A stretch of 64,000 nucleotides of DNA, from NCBI RefSeq assembly GCF_021044755.1, contig NZ_JAJNOR010000004.1, forward strand, positions 124,001 through 188,000. The letters run 5' to 3'. Shown here one piece after another: positions 25,023 through 34,326 of the stretch (the stretch's first letter is position 1; each line of letters begins with the position of its first letter). The notes beneath the pieces are model-generated. The model made no database searches. It was not told where the DNA came from and saw only the letters and a program-made list of their open reading frames with translations. Origin of the DNA: Lientehia hominis. Its GTDB lineage: Bacteria; Bacillota; Clostridia; Lachnospirales; Lachnospiraceae. A program made the position numbers and the translations under genes.

Positions 25023-26042
25023 ATGAAAGAAAAGCTGGAGAAGATCAGGCAGGCAGCATTGGAAAAGATTGCCGGATCTGACGCATTGGAGACCCTCAAC
25101 GAGATCCGGGTAGCTTATCTGGGGAAAAAGGGTGAGCTGACCAGTGTGTTGAAAGGAATGAAAGATGTGAGCGCCGAAGAGCGCCCGAGAGTAGGGCAGA
25201 TGGTGAATGAGACCCGCGCCGTCATCGAAGCGAAGCTGGAGGAGACCAGGGCTGCTCTGGCAAAGAAGGCCAGAGAGGAAAAATTAAGGAAAGAGGTCAT
25301 TGACGTGACCCTTCCGGCTAAAAAGAATAACGTCGGTCACAAGCATCCGAATATGATCGCGCTGGAAGAGGTAGAGCGTATTTTCGTTGGCATGGGTTAT
25401 GAAGTCGTAGAAGGTCCTGAAGTGGAATATGATTACTATAATTTTGAAGCGCTCAATATCCCGAAGGGACATCCGGCCAGAGACGAACAGGATACCTTTT
25501 ATATCAATGATAAGATCGTCCTGAGGAGTCAGACTTCTCCTGTACAGGTTCGCACCATGGAAAAAGGGAAGCTGCCGATTCGCGTGATCGCACCGGGAAG
25601 GGTGTTCCGTTCCGATGAAGTGGATGCCACTCACTCTCCGTCCTTCCATCAGATAGAAGGGCTGGTGATTGACAAGGGAATCACATTTGCAGATCTGAAG
25701 GGGACTTTGGCTGAGTTTGCCAAGGAGCTGTTCGGAGAGGATACCAAAGTGAAATTCCGTCCGCATCATTTCCCGTTCACAGAGCCCAGCGCTGAAGTGG
25801 ACGTGACCTGCTTCAAATGTCATGGGGAGGGCTGCCGTTTCTGTAAAGGGAGCGGATGGATAGAAATTCTGGGCTGCGGTATGGTGCATCCCAATGTACT
25901 GCGTATGAGCGGCATTGCCCCGGAGGAGTATTCTGGCTTCGCGTTTGGCGTCGGCCTGGAACGTATCGCGCTTCTGAAATACGAGATAGATGACATGCGT
26001 CTCTTATATGAAAATGATATCCGTTTCCTGAAGCAATTCTAA
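25023..26042 (+). CDS. pheS: Phenylalanyl-tRNA synthetase alpha subunit
   Basis: Charges tRNA-Phe as an alpha2beta2 enzyme in the cytoplasm. 339 residues; N-terminal coiled coil (EKIRQAALEKIAGSDALE ... RVAYLGKKGELT) contacts tRNA; the class II catalytic core begins near 107 (HPNMIALEEVERIFVGMGYEV). Motif 2 is seen in RVIAPGRVFRSDEVDATHSPSFHQIEGL (about 180-207) and motif 3 in SGFAFGVGLERIALLKYEIDDMR (about 303-325). Start at 25023 behind AAAGGAG, not the longer frame from 24966, which lies in the T-box terminator. Confidence 0.98.
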   Translation: MKEKLEKIRQAALEKIAGSDALETLNEIRVAYLGKKGELTSVLKGMKDVSAEERPRVGQMVNETRAVIEAKLEETRAALAKKAREEKLRKEVIDVTLPAKKNNVGHKHPNMIALEEVERIFVGMGYEVVEGPEVEYDYYNFEALNIPKGHPARDEQDTFYINDKIVLRSQTSPVQVRTMEKGKLPIRVIAPGRVFRSDEVDATHSPSFHQIEGLVIDKGITFADLKGTLAEFAKELFGEDTKVKFRPHHFPFTEPSAEVDVTCFKCHGEGCRFCKGSGWIEILGCGMVHPNVLRMSGIAPEEYSGFAFGVGLERIALLKYEIDDMRLLYENDIRFLKQF

Positions 26043-26065
26043 TTTAATAAGAAAGGACAACAATT

Positions 26066-28507
26066 ATGAATACAGCATTATCCTGGATCAAAGCCTATGT
26101 TCCTGATCTTGATGTAACGGCTCAGGAATATACGGACGCCATGACTCTTTCCGGTACGAAGGTGGAAGGATACGAGTGCCTGGACAAGAACCTGGAGAAA
26201 ATCGTGGTGGGCCAGATTTTATCCATAGAAAAGCATCCGGACGCCGACAAGCTGATTATCTGTCAGGTAGACATCGGGACAAAGACCATACAGATCGTGA
26301 CGGGTGCTCCCAATGTAAAGACAGGGGATAAGGTGCCGATTGTTTTGGACGGCGGCAAGGTGGCGGGCGGCCACGACGGAGGCCCGCTGCCGGAGAATGG
26401 AATCCGGATCAAAAAGGGAAAGCTGAGGGGAGTGGAATCCGATGGTATGATGTGTTCCATCGAAGAGCTTGGTTCCTCCAGGGACATGTATCCGGATGCA
26501 CCGGAATCGGGAATATACATTTTGAAAGAGGACGCGCCTGTAGGCGCCGATGCCATAGAGCTTTTAGGGCTTCGTGATATTGTATTTGAGTATGAGATCA
26601 CTTCGAACCGTGTGGACTGCTACAGCGTCCTGGGAATCGCGCGGGAAGCGGCCGCTACTTTCCGGAAGAAATTCGAAGCTCCGGTCCCGGAAGCCAAAGG
26701 AAACGGAGAAGATGTTCATGACTATGCGTCTGTGGAAGTGGAGGACAGTGACCTGTGTCCAAGGTACTGCGGCCGGGTGGTGAAAAATATCAAGATTGGT
26801 CCTTCTCCGGAGTGGATGCAGAGACGTCTTGCCGCCAGCGGCATCCGTCCGATCAACAATCTGGTGGATATCACCAATTATGTCATGGAGGAATATGGAC
26901 AGCCGATGCATGCGTTTGATCTGGACACCGTTGCCGGACATAAGATCATCGTAAAGCGCGCAAAGGATGGAGATGAATTCCAGACCCTGGACGGACAGAT
27001 GAGGAAGCTGGATAAAAATATCCTCATGATCAATGACTCAGAAAAGGAAATTGGTATAGCAGGCATCATGGGCGGTGAGAATTCTAAAATCACGGATGAA
27101 GTGAAAACGGTACTTTTCGAGTCCGCCTGCTTTGACGGCACGAATATCCGGCTGTCTGCAAAGCGGCTGGGGCTTCGCACGGATGCGTCCGGAAAGTATG
27201 AAAAGGGGCTGGATCCCAATAACGCGGAGGCTGCTATCAACCGTGCCTGCCAGTTGATTGAAGAGCTCGGCTGCGGCGAGGTAGTCGGCGGTATGATTGA
27301 TGTCTGTGCAGGAAAGCCGGAGCCCAGGCGCATACCCTTTGATTCCGATAAGATCAACCAGCTTCTGGGAACGGATATTTCCAGGAAGGATATGATTTCT
27401 TATTTCGGACCGCTGGAGCTTTTGGTGGATGAAGCGGCCGGAGAGGTCATTGCGCCGACATTCCGCCAGGATCTGGTGTGTGAAGCGGACATTGCAGAAG
27501 AGGTGGCCAGATTTTTTGGATATGACAACATTCCGACTTCTCTTCCGGCCGGAGAAGCGACCACAGGGAAGCTGTCCTTTAAGCTCCGGGTGGAAGAGGC
27601 GGTCAGGGAAGTGGCGGAATTCTGCGGATTCAGCCAGGGCATGACATATTCCTTTGAGAGCCCGAAGGTGTTTGACAAGCTTCTCCTTCCTTTAGACTCT
27701 CCTCTCCGGAGGACGGTGGATATTTTGAATCCCCTTGGCGAGGATTTCAGTATCATGAGAACTATATCATTAAGCGGGATGCTCACTTCACTGGCCTTTA
27801 ACTATAACAGGAGAAATAAAGACGTGAAGCTCTATGAGCTGGGCAATATCTATCTGCCGAAGGCACTGCCCCTTACGGAACTGCCGGATGAGAGGATGCA
27901 GATGACCCTTGGATTCTACGGGGACGGAGATTTCTTTACACTCAAGGGAGTCATTGAGGAAATATTTGACAGGCTGGGAATGAGAGATAAGATAACCTAC
28001 AGCCCGGAGGCCGGAAAACCGTTCCTCCATCCCGGGCGCCAGGCGGTGATCTCCTATCATCAGAAGGTGATGGGATATCTGGGAGAAGTCCATCCTGAGG
28101 TCCTGGACAATTATGATATCGGAGACCGGGCTTATGTGGCTGTTCTGGATATGCCGGTGGTCACAGAATGCGCCTCCTTTGACCGGAAATATGAGGGAAT
28201 TGCGAAATTCCCGGCAGTGACTAGAGACATCAGCATGGTGATGGACAAGGAGATTCTGGTCGGACAGGTGGAAGAGGTCATCGAAAAGAAAGGCGGACGG
28301 CTTCTGGAATCCTACCATATGTTTGATCTGTATGAAGGCAGCCAGATAGCAGAAGGCTATAAATCCGTGGCTTACTCCATTACCTTCCGGGCGAAGGACA
28401 GGACGCTGGAGGATAAAGACGTAAGTGAGATCATGGAAAAAATCTTGAAAGAATTAAAAGGAATGGGAATCGAGCTTCGTGGTTTTAACAGCGGCGGTTC
28501 AAAATGA
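26066..28507 (+). CDS. pheT: Phenylalanyl-tRNA synthetase beta subunit
   Basis: The 813-residue partner of PheS. Domain order: N-terminal OB-type tRNA-binding domain (about 40-155; VVGQILSIEKHPDADKLIIC), B3/B4 editing domain (about 210-390; the ITNYVMEEYGQPMHAFD segment is typical), B5 (about 400-475), inactive class II-like domain (about 480-690) and C-terminal anticodon-recognition FDX-ACB domain (about 718-810; KFPAVTRDISMVMDKEI). It lies 23 bp after pheS with RBS AAGAAAGGAC. Length is normal. Confidence 0.98.
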   Translation: MNTALSWIKAYVPDLDVTAQEYTDAMTLSGTKVEGYECLDKNLEKIVVGQILSIEKHPDADKLIICQVDIGTKTIQIVTGAPNVKTGDKVPIVLDGGKVAGGHDGGPLPENGIRIKKGKLRGVESDGMMCSIEELGSSRDMYPDAPESGIYILKEDAPVGADAIELLGLRDIVFEYEITSNRVDCYSVLGIAREAAATFRKKFEAPVPEAKGNGEDVHDYASVEVEDSDLCPRYCGRVVKNIKIGPSPEWMQRRLAASGIRPINNLVDITNYVMEEYGQPMHAFDLDTVAGHKIIVKRAKDGDEFQTLDGQMRKLDKNILMINDSEKEIGIAGIMGGENSKITDEVKTVLFESACFDGTNIRLSAKRLGLRTDASGKYEKGLDPNNAEAAINRACQLIEELGCGEVVGGMIDVCAGKPEPRRIPFDSDKINQLLGTDISRKDMISYFGPLELLVDEAAGEVIAPTFRQDLVCEADIAEEVARFFGYDNIPTSLPAGEATTGKLSFKLRVEEAVREVAEFCGFSQGMTYSFESPKVFDKLLLPLDSPLRRTVDILNPLGEDFSIMRTISLSGMLTSLAFNYNRRNKDVKLYELGNIYLPKALPLTELPDERMQMTLGFYGDGDFFTLKGVIEEIFDRLGMRDKITYSPEAGKPFLHPGRQAVISYHQKVMGYLGEVHPEVLDNYDIGDRAYVAVLDMPVVTECASFDRKYEGIAKFPAVTRDISMVMDKEILVGQVEEVIEKKGGRLLESYHMFDLYEGSQIAEGYKSVAYSITFRAKDRTLEDKDVSEIMEKILKELKGMGIELRGFNSGGSK

Positions 28508-28555
28508 CAGAGACGGCAGCAGGGTGACCTGCTGCCGTCTCTGTCATTTTGATTT
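28504..28555 (+). terminator. Terminator after pheT
   Basis: A very long hairpin, ATGACAGAGACGGCAGCAGG (28504-28523) paired with its complement ending at about 28548 in CTGTCAT, followed by TTTG. Confidence 0.85.
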
Positions 28556-28680
28556 ATGTTCTCTCATGAGGAAGGAGGTGGGGAAGCATCGTGATTTTAT
28601 AAATTTTATAGAGATTTACGAATAGGAATGTACGGATTTCTTATACTAATTCATAAAGATTATGGAAAAAGGAGAATGAG

Positions 28681-29985
28681 ATGGATAAATTTTTAAAAAT
28701 CGTGGGCGTCAAGGGAAGAGAAATTCTGGATTCCAGGGGGAACCCTACCGTAGAGGCAGAAATTACTTTAGAAGGCGGAATCAAGGGGCGGGCCAGCGTT
28801 CCTTCAGGCGCATCGACGGGAAAATTCGAAGCAGTCGAGCTTAGGGACGGCGGGGAACGTTACTCCGGCTTGGGGGTTAAAAAAGCGGTAAATCATATTG
28901 ATACAGTGCTGGCTCATGCCATCCTTTCCGAAAACGCCATGTGCCAGGGGCGGATCGACAAGCTTCTGACAGATGTCGACGGCACAGAAAATAAGGGGAA
29001 TTTGGGAGCAAACGCAATCCTTGGGGTGTCCATGGCCACGGCGAGAGCTTCTGCTGCCGCGCTGGGCATGCCTCTTTACTCTTATTTGGGAGGAATTTAC
29101 ACGAGGAATCTTCCTGTCCCGATGATGAATGTACTGAACGGTGGAAAACATGCGGATAATACGGTGGATCTGCAGGAATTTATGATCATGCCGGTGGGCG
29201 CTTCCGATTTTTCTTCCGGACTGCAGTCCTGCGTGGAGGTATATCACACCCTGAAAGGGATTCTGAAAGGAAAGGGACTGTCCACAGCCGTAGGGGACGA
29301 GGGGGGATTTGCGCCGGACCTTCCCGATACGGAATCGGTGCTGTCCCTTTTGGTTGAGGCGATTGAAAAATGCCGGCTGAGACCGGGCGTGGATATGGGA
29401 ATCGCCATTGACGCGGCGTCCAGTGAACTCTATGATCCGGACAGGGACGCGTACTATTTTCCCGGCGAAAGCAGGATGGGAGGAAAAGAGATTCTGAGAC
29501 TGCGGGAAGAAATGGTGGATTATTACGAAAATCTGGTAAACCGTTTTCCCATTGTATCCATTGAGGATGGGCTGAATGAGGAGGATTGGTGCGGTTGGAA
29601 GCTTCTCACAAGCCGTCTGGGAGATAAGATCCAGTTGGTGGGAGACGATCTGTTTGTGACGAATACAGAACGGCTGAAGCGCGGAATCGAACAAAAGATT
29701 GCCAATTCCATTCTGGTCAAGGTAAATCAAATCGGAACTCTGACGGAAGCGTTTGCGGCTATTGAAATGGCACAGAAGGCCGGTTATCATGCCGTTATTT
29801 CCCACCGCTCCGGGGAAACAGAGGACGCGATCATCGCGGATATAGCCGTAGCGGTCAATGCAGGCCAGATCAAGACGGGAGCGCCCTGCCGTTCGGACCG
29901 GAACGCGAAATACAATCAGCTTCTGCGGATAGAGGAGTCTTTGGGAAGCCAGGCCGTATATGAACATCCTTTTGCCGCGTTTTAA
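28681..29985 (+). CDS. eno: Enolase
   Basis: Converts 2-phosphoglycerate to phosphoenolpyruvate in glycolysis. 434 residues with the usual pattern: REILDSRGNPTVEAE (about 14-28), SGASTGKFEAVELRD (about 41-55), NVLNGGKHADNTVDLQEFMI (about 151-170), SIEDGLNEEDW (about 295-305), QLVGDDLFVTN (about 318-328), the Lys-bearing NSILVKVNQIGTLTE (about 342-356) and SHRSGETEDAIIAD (about 375-388). Metal ligands Asp and Glu are present. AAAGGAGAATGAG precedes the ATG. Confidence 0.98.
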   Translation: MDKFLKIVGVKGREILDSRGNPTVEAEITLEGGIKGRASVPSGASTGKFEAVELRDGGERYSGLGVKKAVNHIDTVLAHAILSENAMCQGRIDKLLTDVDGTENKGNLGANAILGVSMATARASAAALGMPLYSYLGGIYTRNLPVPMMNVLNGGKHADNTVDLQEFMIMPVGASDFSSGLQSCVEVYHTLKGILKGKGLSTAVGDEGGFAPDLPDTESVLSLLVEAIEKCRLRPGVDMGIAIDAASSELYDPDRDAYYFPGESRMGGKEILRLREEMVDYYENLVNRFPIVSIEDGLNEEDWCGWKLLTSRLGDKIQLVGDDLFVTNTERLKRGIEQKIANSILVKVNQIGTLTEAFAAIEMAQKAGYHAVISHRSGETEDAIIADIAVAVNAGQIKTGAPCRSDRNAKYNQLLRIEESLGSQAVYEHPFAAF

Positions 29986-29992
29986 AAAATAG

Positions 29993-30021
29993 TTGCCAAT
30001 CCTGTCCTTTTATGGTAAGAT
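29993..30021 (+). promoter_or_regulatory. Promoter of secG-rnr-smpB
   Basis: TTGCCA (29993-29998), 17 bp, TAAGAT (30016-30021), right after eno. Confidence 0.6.
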
Positions 30022-30050
30022 AACTATGTTTGACCATAGGAGGTGTGAAG

Positions 30051-30287
30051 ATGACTGTTCTGAAAGTGATTTTAACCGTGGTTTTCTTGATAGTGTGTTT
30101 GGCATTGGTTGTGATAGTATTGCTGCAGGAGGGAAAATCAGCAGGACTGACCGGCTCCATAAGCGGCGCTGCCGAGACTTTCTGGGGAAAGAATAAAGGT
30201 CGTTCGATCGAGGGAAAGCTGGAAAAGGTTACGAAGTATGCGGCGATTTTATTCCTGCTGCTTGCCCTTGCGCTGAATATACTTTAA
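30051..30287 (+). CDS. secG: Preprotein translocase subunit SecG
   Basis: A 78-residue accessory subunit of the SecYEG channel with two membrane helices (VLKVILTVVFLIVCLALVVIVL and YAAILFLLLALALNIL) and the conserved cytoplasmic loop LLQEGKSAGLTGSISG-AAETFWGKNKGRS between them. The start at 30051 is 7 nt after AGGAGGTG. The eno-secG-rnr-smpB order is common in Firmicutes. Confidence 0.96.
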   Translation: MTVLKVILTVVFLIVCLALVVIVLLQEGKSAGLTGSISGAAETFWGKNKGRSIEGKLEKVTKYAAILFLLLALALNIL

Positions 30288-30308
30288 GCGGGACCTGTAT
30301 AGCGGAGA

Positions 30309-30376
30309 AGATGGGATTCATTGCTTGCCAAGGCATTCACGACACGCCTTTGGCGGGATGAATCCCTTTTTGTTAT
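30309..30376 (+). terminator. Hairpin terminator after secG
   Basis: Long imperfect stem GGGATTCATtGCTTGCCAAGGC (from 30311) with GCCTTTGGCGGGATGAATCCC, followed by TTTTTG. Could let secG be expressed apart from rnr. Confidence 0.7.
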
Positions 30377-30456
30377 GATACAGGGGAATTCTCCGTCATG
30401 GTCGCAGTATTCCGGCGTGCAGGACAAAAAGCAGAAGCCGGATGAATAGGAGAGAG

Positions 30457-32805
30457 ATGGATAACAGAAATGAAAAAAAGAGCGGCGGAAGAGAAAAGCA
30501 GTCCGGAATAGGCGGAACGTATAAAAAGAAAAAAGAGAAGAAGTGGGAAACTGGCGGGACGCGAAGAGGAAAAGGACGCGGACGGCGGGAGGAGCTCCGG
30601 AAGGAATATGTGAAAGCATCAGATGAGCTTTCCGAGGGCAGGCCGGAGGCTGAGAGGATGGAGGAAAGAAAAGAGAGGCTTTTAAAGCTCTTTGGTCATA
30701 AAAATTACGTCCCTCTTAAGATTAAGGAGCTGGCGATTCTGCTGGGAATATCCAAAGAGGAGCGTCCGGAGCTTCAGGAGGTTTTGGATGCCCTTCTTTC
30801 AGAGGGGAAGATAGGCCTCTCAAAGAGAGGCAAGTACGCTTTGGCAGAGCATTTTCTGATCACCGGAACTTTTTTGGGGAACCGAAAGGGATTTGGTTTT
30901 GTCGTTGTGGAAAAAGCAGAAGGAGAGGAATCGGAACCGGATATTTTCATCCCGGAAGATGAAGTGGGAAATGCCATGGACGGAGATACAGTCCAGGTGG
31001 CGCTCTGCAGCGGAAAGAAAAGCGGAAGAAGAAAGAATCCGGAGGGCCGCGTGGTCAAGGTACTTGTAAGGGCTCATGAAGAAATTATCGCCACTTATGA
31101 AAAATGCAAGAATTTCGGATTTGCCGTACCGGTGAATCAGAAGCTTTGCAGCGATGTGTTCATCCCTGAAGAAGACTCAATGGAAGCATCCACCGGCGAA
31201 CGTGTCGCAGTGAAGATCACGGATTATGGAAAGGGCCAGAAAAATCCAGAGGGCCGTGTTACAGAGATTCTGGGCCGGGTAGGAGAGCCCGGGGTGGATA
31301 TTCTTTCCATTGCCAAGGCCTATGGATTTGAAAATGTGTTTCCCGACGAGGTTTTGGCTGAGGTGAAACGGATCCCTTCTTCAGTCCTCCCGGAGGAATT
31401 GGAAGGCAGGAAGGATTTCCGGAGCCTCCAGACAGTGACCATAGATGGAGAAGATGCAAAGGATCTGGACGATGCGATTTCCATTTCCATGGAAGATGGA
31501 ATATATAAGCTGGGAGTCCATATCGCCGATGTATCTCACTATGTAAAAGAAGGGAGCGCACTGGACAGAGAGGCACTTAAGCGCGGAACCAGTGTTTACC
31601 TGACGGACCGCGTCATTCCCATGCTCCCGAAGGAACTTAGCAATGGCATCTGTTCATTGAACGCGGGGGTTGACCGGCTGGCATTCAGCTGTATAATGGA
31701 AATTGATGGTAAAGGCCGTGTGCTCGGACACGAGATCGTGAAATCTGTGATCTGCGTAGACAAGAGGATGACCTATACTGCTGTGAAAGGGATCCTGGAA
31801 GACAAAGATGAAAAACTGCGCCGGGAATATGAAGGGTTTGTGCCTATGTTCCGGATGATGGAAGATTTATCGTGCATCCTTCGGGCGAAGAGAAAAAAAC
31901 GCGGGTCCATTGACTTCGATTTTCCGGAAAGTAAGATACTTCTGGATGCAGAAGGAAGGCCGGTGGAAATTAAGCCCTATGACAGAAATGTGGCTACGAT
32001 GCTCATAGAGGATTTTATGATGCTGGCGAATGAGACGGTGGCGGAGGATTATTATTGGCAGGAGCAGCCGTTTGTTTACAGGACCCATGAAAATCCGGAT
32101 CCGGATAAGATTCGGGAGCTGGCGCTCCTGATCAGCAACTTTGGATTTCATCTGAGGATGGGACAGGAAGAGGTACATCCCAAGGAGCTTCAGAAGCTTT
32201 TGGCGGGTATCCAGGATTCCCCGGAGGAAGCTCTCATAAGCAGACTGACCCTGCGTTCCATGAAGCGGGCCAAGTATCAGCCGGAATGTATCGGGCATTT
32301 TGGCTTGGCAGCGAAATATTACTGCCATTTCACCTCGCCGATCAGGCGGTATCCCGATCTGCAGATACACAGGATAATGGGCGAATGTCTGGCAGGGAAG
32401 ATGTCGGGAAAGCGCAAAGAGCACTACGCTGGGATCCTGCCAGAGGTATGTGCCGGATGCTCTTCCATGGAAAGAAAAGCGGATGACGCGGAAAGAGAAG
32501 CGGAGAAACTTAAGAAATGCCAGTATATGGCGGGCCATATCGGCGAAGTATTTGATGGTGTGATATCAGGCGTTACAGGATGGGGGATGTATGTGGAGCT
32601 TCCCAATACCGTGGAGGGGATGATTTCCCTGTCGGCTCTTGACGGGGATTATTATCAATTTGATGAAGCGCAGTACCGGTTGGTAGGGACTACCACGGAA
32701 CAGGTCTATAAACTGGGCCAGAGGATTCGCGTGCGGGTGGCCGCAGTGGATAAAGTGGGAGGTACCATTGACTTTGTGCCGGAGCGCTCCTGGGAGGAAG
32801 AATAG
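30457..32805 (+). CDS. rnr: Ribonuclease R
   Basis: A 782-residue 3'-5' exoribonuclease that degrades structured RNA and, with tmRNA-SmpB, non-stop mRNAs. A basic, low-complexity N-terminal tail (about 1-65) precedes a winged helix (about 68-130), two cold-shock domains (about 135-290), the RNB domain from about 320 with the active-site Asp cluster in DAKDLDDAIS (about 331-340), and a C-terminal S1 domain (about 692-775; FDGVISGVTGWGMYVELP). Start at 30457 behind TAGGAGAG. Its stop codon overlaps the smpB start, and ssrA is close, so the whole trans-translation set is together. Confidence 0.97.
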   Translation: MDNRNEKKSGGREKQSGIGGTYKKKKEKKWETGGTRRGKGRGRREELRKEYVKASDELSEGRPEAERMEERKERLLKLFGHKNYVPLKIKELAILLGISKEERPELQEVLDALLSEGKIGLSKRGKYALAEHFLITGTFLGNRKGFGFVVVEKAEGEESEPDIFIPEDEVGNAMDGDTVQVALCSGKKSGRRKNPEGRVVKVLVRAHEEIIATYEKCKNFGFAVPVNQKLCSDVFIPEEDSMEASTGERVAVKITDYGKGQKNPEGRVTEILGRVGEPGVDILSIAKAYGFENVFPDEVLAEVKRIPSSVLPEELEGRKDFRSLQTVTIDGEDAKDLDDAISISMEDGIYKLGVHIADVSHYVKEGSALDREALKRGTSVYLTDRVIPMLPKELSNGICSLNAGVDRLAFSCIMEIDGKGRVLGHEIVKSVICVDKRMTYTAVKGILEDKDEKLRREYEGFVPMFRMMEDLSCILRAKRKKRGSIDFDFPESKILLDAEGRPVEIKPYDRNVATMLIEDFMMLANETVAEDYYWQEQPFVYRTHENPDPDKIRELALLISNFGFHLRMGQEEVHPKELQKLLAGIQDSPEEALISRLTLRSMKRAKYQPECIGHFGLAAKYYCHFTSPIRRYPDLQIHRIMGECLAGKMSGKRKEHYAGILPEVCAGCSSMERKADDAEREAEKLKKCQYMAGHIGEVFDGVISGVTGWGMYVELPNTVEGMISLSALDGDYYQFDEAQYRLVGTTTEQVYKLGQRIRVRVAAVDKVGGTIDFVPERSWEEE

Positions 32806-33272
32806 TGTCAAAGGATAGCTATAAGCTGGTTGCGAATAATAAAAAGGCATACCACGATTATTTTATTGACGATACGTATGAAGCGGGGATTTCCCTGTCA
32901 GGAACAGAAGTGAAGTCCATTCGGATGGGAAAATGCAGCATCAAAGAATCCTTTGTGAAAATCGAACGGGGAGAAGTCTATATCTTTGGAATGCATGTCA
33001 GTCCGTATGAAAAGGGTAATATTTTCAATAAAGATCCATTGAGGGTGAGGAAGCTGCTGCTTCACGGCTATGAGATCAATAAGCTGGTGGGAAAGATCCA
33101 GCAGAAGGGTTACACGGTCGTACCCCTTAAGGTATATTTCAAAGGAAGCCTGGTCAAGGTGGAAATCGGACTGGCCAGAGGGAAGAAGCTGTATGACAAA
33201 CGGCAGGACATAGCCAAGAAGGACCAGAAAAGAGAAGCGGAAAAAGAATTTAAGATTCGAAATCTGGGATAA
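32805..33272 (+). CDS. smpB: SsrA-binding protein SmpB (GTG start)
   Basis: Binds tmRNA and brings it to stalled ribosomes. 155 residues; AYHDYFIDDTYEAGISLSGTEVKSIR (about 15-40) and the KLYDKRQDIAKKDQKREAEKEF tail (about 127-148) that folds into the empty mRNA channel are standard. The GTG start shares a base with the rnr stop (TAGTG), and the RBS GGGAGGAAG lies inside rnr, indicating coupled translation. Confidence 0.98.
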   Translation: MSKDSYKLVANNKKAYHDYFIDDTYEAGISLSGTEVKSIRMGKCSIKESFVKIERGEVYIFGMHVSPYEKGNIFNKDPLRVRKLLLHGYEINKLVGKIQQKGYTVVPLKVYFKGSLVKVEIGLARGKKLYDKRQDIAKKDQKREAEKEFKIRNLG

Positions 33273-33285
33273 GGAGGAGCTGCGA

Positions 33286-33567
33286 ATGAAGCCGGATACG
33301 AGAGAAGAGCTGCGCCGTCTGGTGACGGGCGTCACTCTGGAGACTTATGAAGAGCTGGCGCCGCAGCTTGTCATGATGCTGGACCAGTTGAAAAAACGGG
33401 AGGATCTGAGCCAGGATCAGATGAATGATGAGATTCTGCTCAACATGATGGGATATATAAAATCCTGTACCAATGAGATCATGATTCAAGTGCTGGGTGA
33501 GATTTTGGAGCTTCCGGCAAAAGAGCATCATAGCCATGATCACGATCATGAGCATCACGAGGCTTGA
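33286..33567 (+). CDS. Small hypothetical protein with His-rich tail
   Basis: A 93-residue, helix-rich acidic protein not recognised: two long helices (EELRRLVTGVTLETYEELAPQLVMML, EILLNMMGYIKSCTNEIMIQVLGEIL) and a C-terminal metal-binding type tail EHHSHDHDHEHHEA. AAGGAGGAGC precedes the ATG, 13 bp after smpB, so it is probably the last gene of the operon. The -35 box of the ssrA promoter overlaps its stop codon. Role unknown. Confidence 0.7.
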   Translation: MKPDTREELRRLVTGVTLETYEELAPQLVMMLDQLKKREDLSQDQMNDEILLNMMGYIKSCTNEIMIQVLGEILELPAKEHHSHDHDHEHHEA

Positions 33568-33592
33568 CAATCGCTGCTTTTGGGCATATAAT
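33564..33592 (+). promoter_or_regulatory. Promoter of ssrA
   Basis: Perfect consensus TTGACA (33564-33569), 17 bp, TATAAT (33587-33592). Confidence 0.85.
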
Positions 33593-33621
33593 AGCACTAC
33601 ACTAAGAGTCATATGTGACCA

Positions 33622-33968
33622 GGGCTTGTACTGGTTTCGACGGGGGTTTAGAAGTTTGGGAAGCCATCCGCAGACCGTGACTGCGTCATCAACATGGAAA
33701 ACCTAAATATAAACGCAGACAATCAGTTAGCGTACGCTGCTTAATTGCAGCTGTCGACCCTAGGCCGCTCACAGCTTAGGACCTCGGCATCGTGAAAGTG
33801 GGGAACTTCGTCTCTTAAGCTTTGCGGAGATGGAAGAAACGATGAAGCTACTAAGCACAGAAGCCTGTCTTTGGGCGTTTGTGTAAGGGAATGTTAAAAC
33901 AAGGACTATGATGGAAGAAACCTGGATGGAAGGGCTTTCGGACAGGGGTTCGATTCCCCTCAGGTCCA
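33622..33968 (+). ncRNA. ssrA: Transfer-messenger RNA (tmRNA)
   Basis: Rescues stalled ribosomes with SmpB. The acceptor GGGCTTG (33622-33628) pairs with CAGGTCC (33961-33967) with G-U pairs; the conserved TGGTTTCGACGGG follows the 5' end, and the T-arm AGGGG TTCGATT CCCCT is at the 3' end. CCA is not encoded (ACTA follows). The tag reading frame gives ADNQLAYAA before TAA (codons 33715-33744), with an AYAA end like other clostridial tags. The first bases after its 3' end mark the edge of a foreign element, and ssrA 3' ends are frequent integration sites. Confidence 0.95.
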
Positions 33969-34029
33969 CTAAAAGTGGAAGCGTTGAACTCTATTTCGTG
34001 AGAAATGAGTTAGCGCTTGTTTATAGATT

Positions 34030-34058
34030 GGGGAACGCCGGTTAAGCGCTCCCCTTTT
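34030..34058 (+). terminator. Terminator downstream of ssrA
   Basis: Stem GGGGAACGC (34030-34038) / GCGCTCCCC (34046-34054) with one mismatch, then TTTT. Confidence 0.65.
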
Positions 34059-34096
34059 CTATTTCGACGCCGTATTTTGCGTTTTAAGACGTTTTT

Positions 34097-34133
34097 AAGC
34101 CCGAAGTGCCGATGCCCCCCTTCGGGCTTTTCA
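34097..34133 (+). terminator. Second hairpin terminator at the element edge
   Basis: Perfect stem AAGCCCGAAG (34097-34106) / CTTCGGGCTT (34120-34129) followed by TT. Its sequence resembles element DNA rather than host. Confidence 0.55.
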
Positions 34134-34326
34134 CGCCCAGAATCGCCTTCTGAGACGTTCACGGGACGAGAGCGGAACAAAGTGCGCATCTCGCTCCGCT
34201 CGATGCCCTTGGGTGGAATGGGTCATACAGAAAAAGCGGGGGATGCGAGGGGCGGATTCCGTAATGCCCGCATCAGTATATATAAGTGATAGAAAACGGC
34301 GGTTTTGACGGGGTTCGTTCGGAGGG

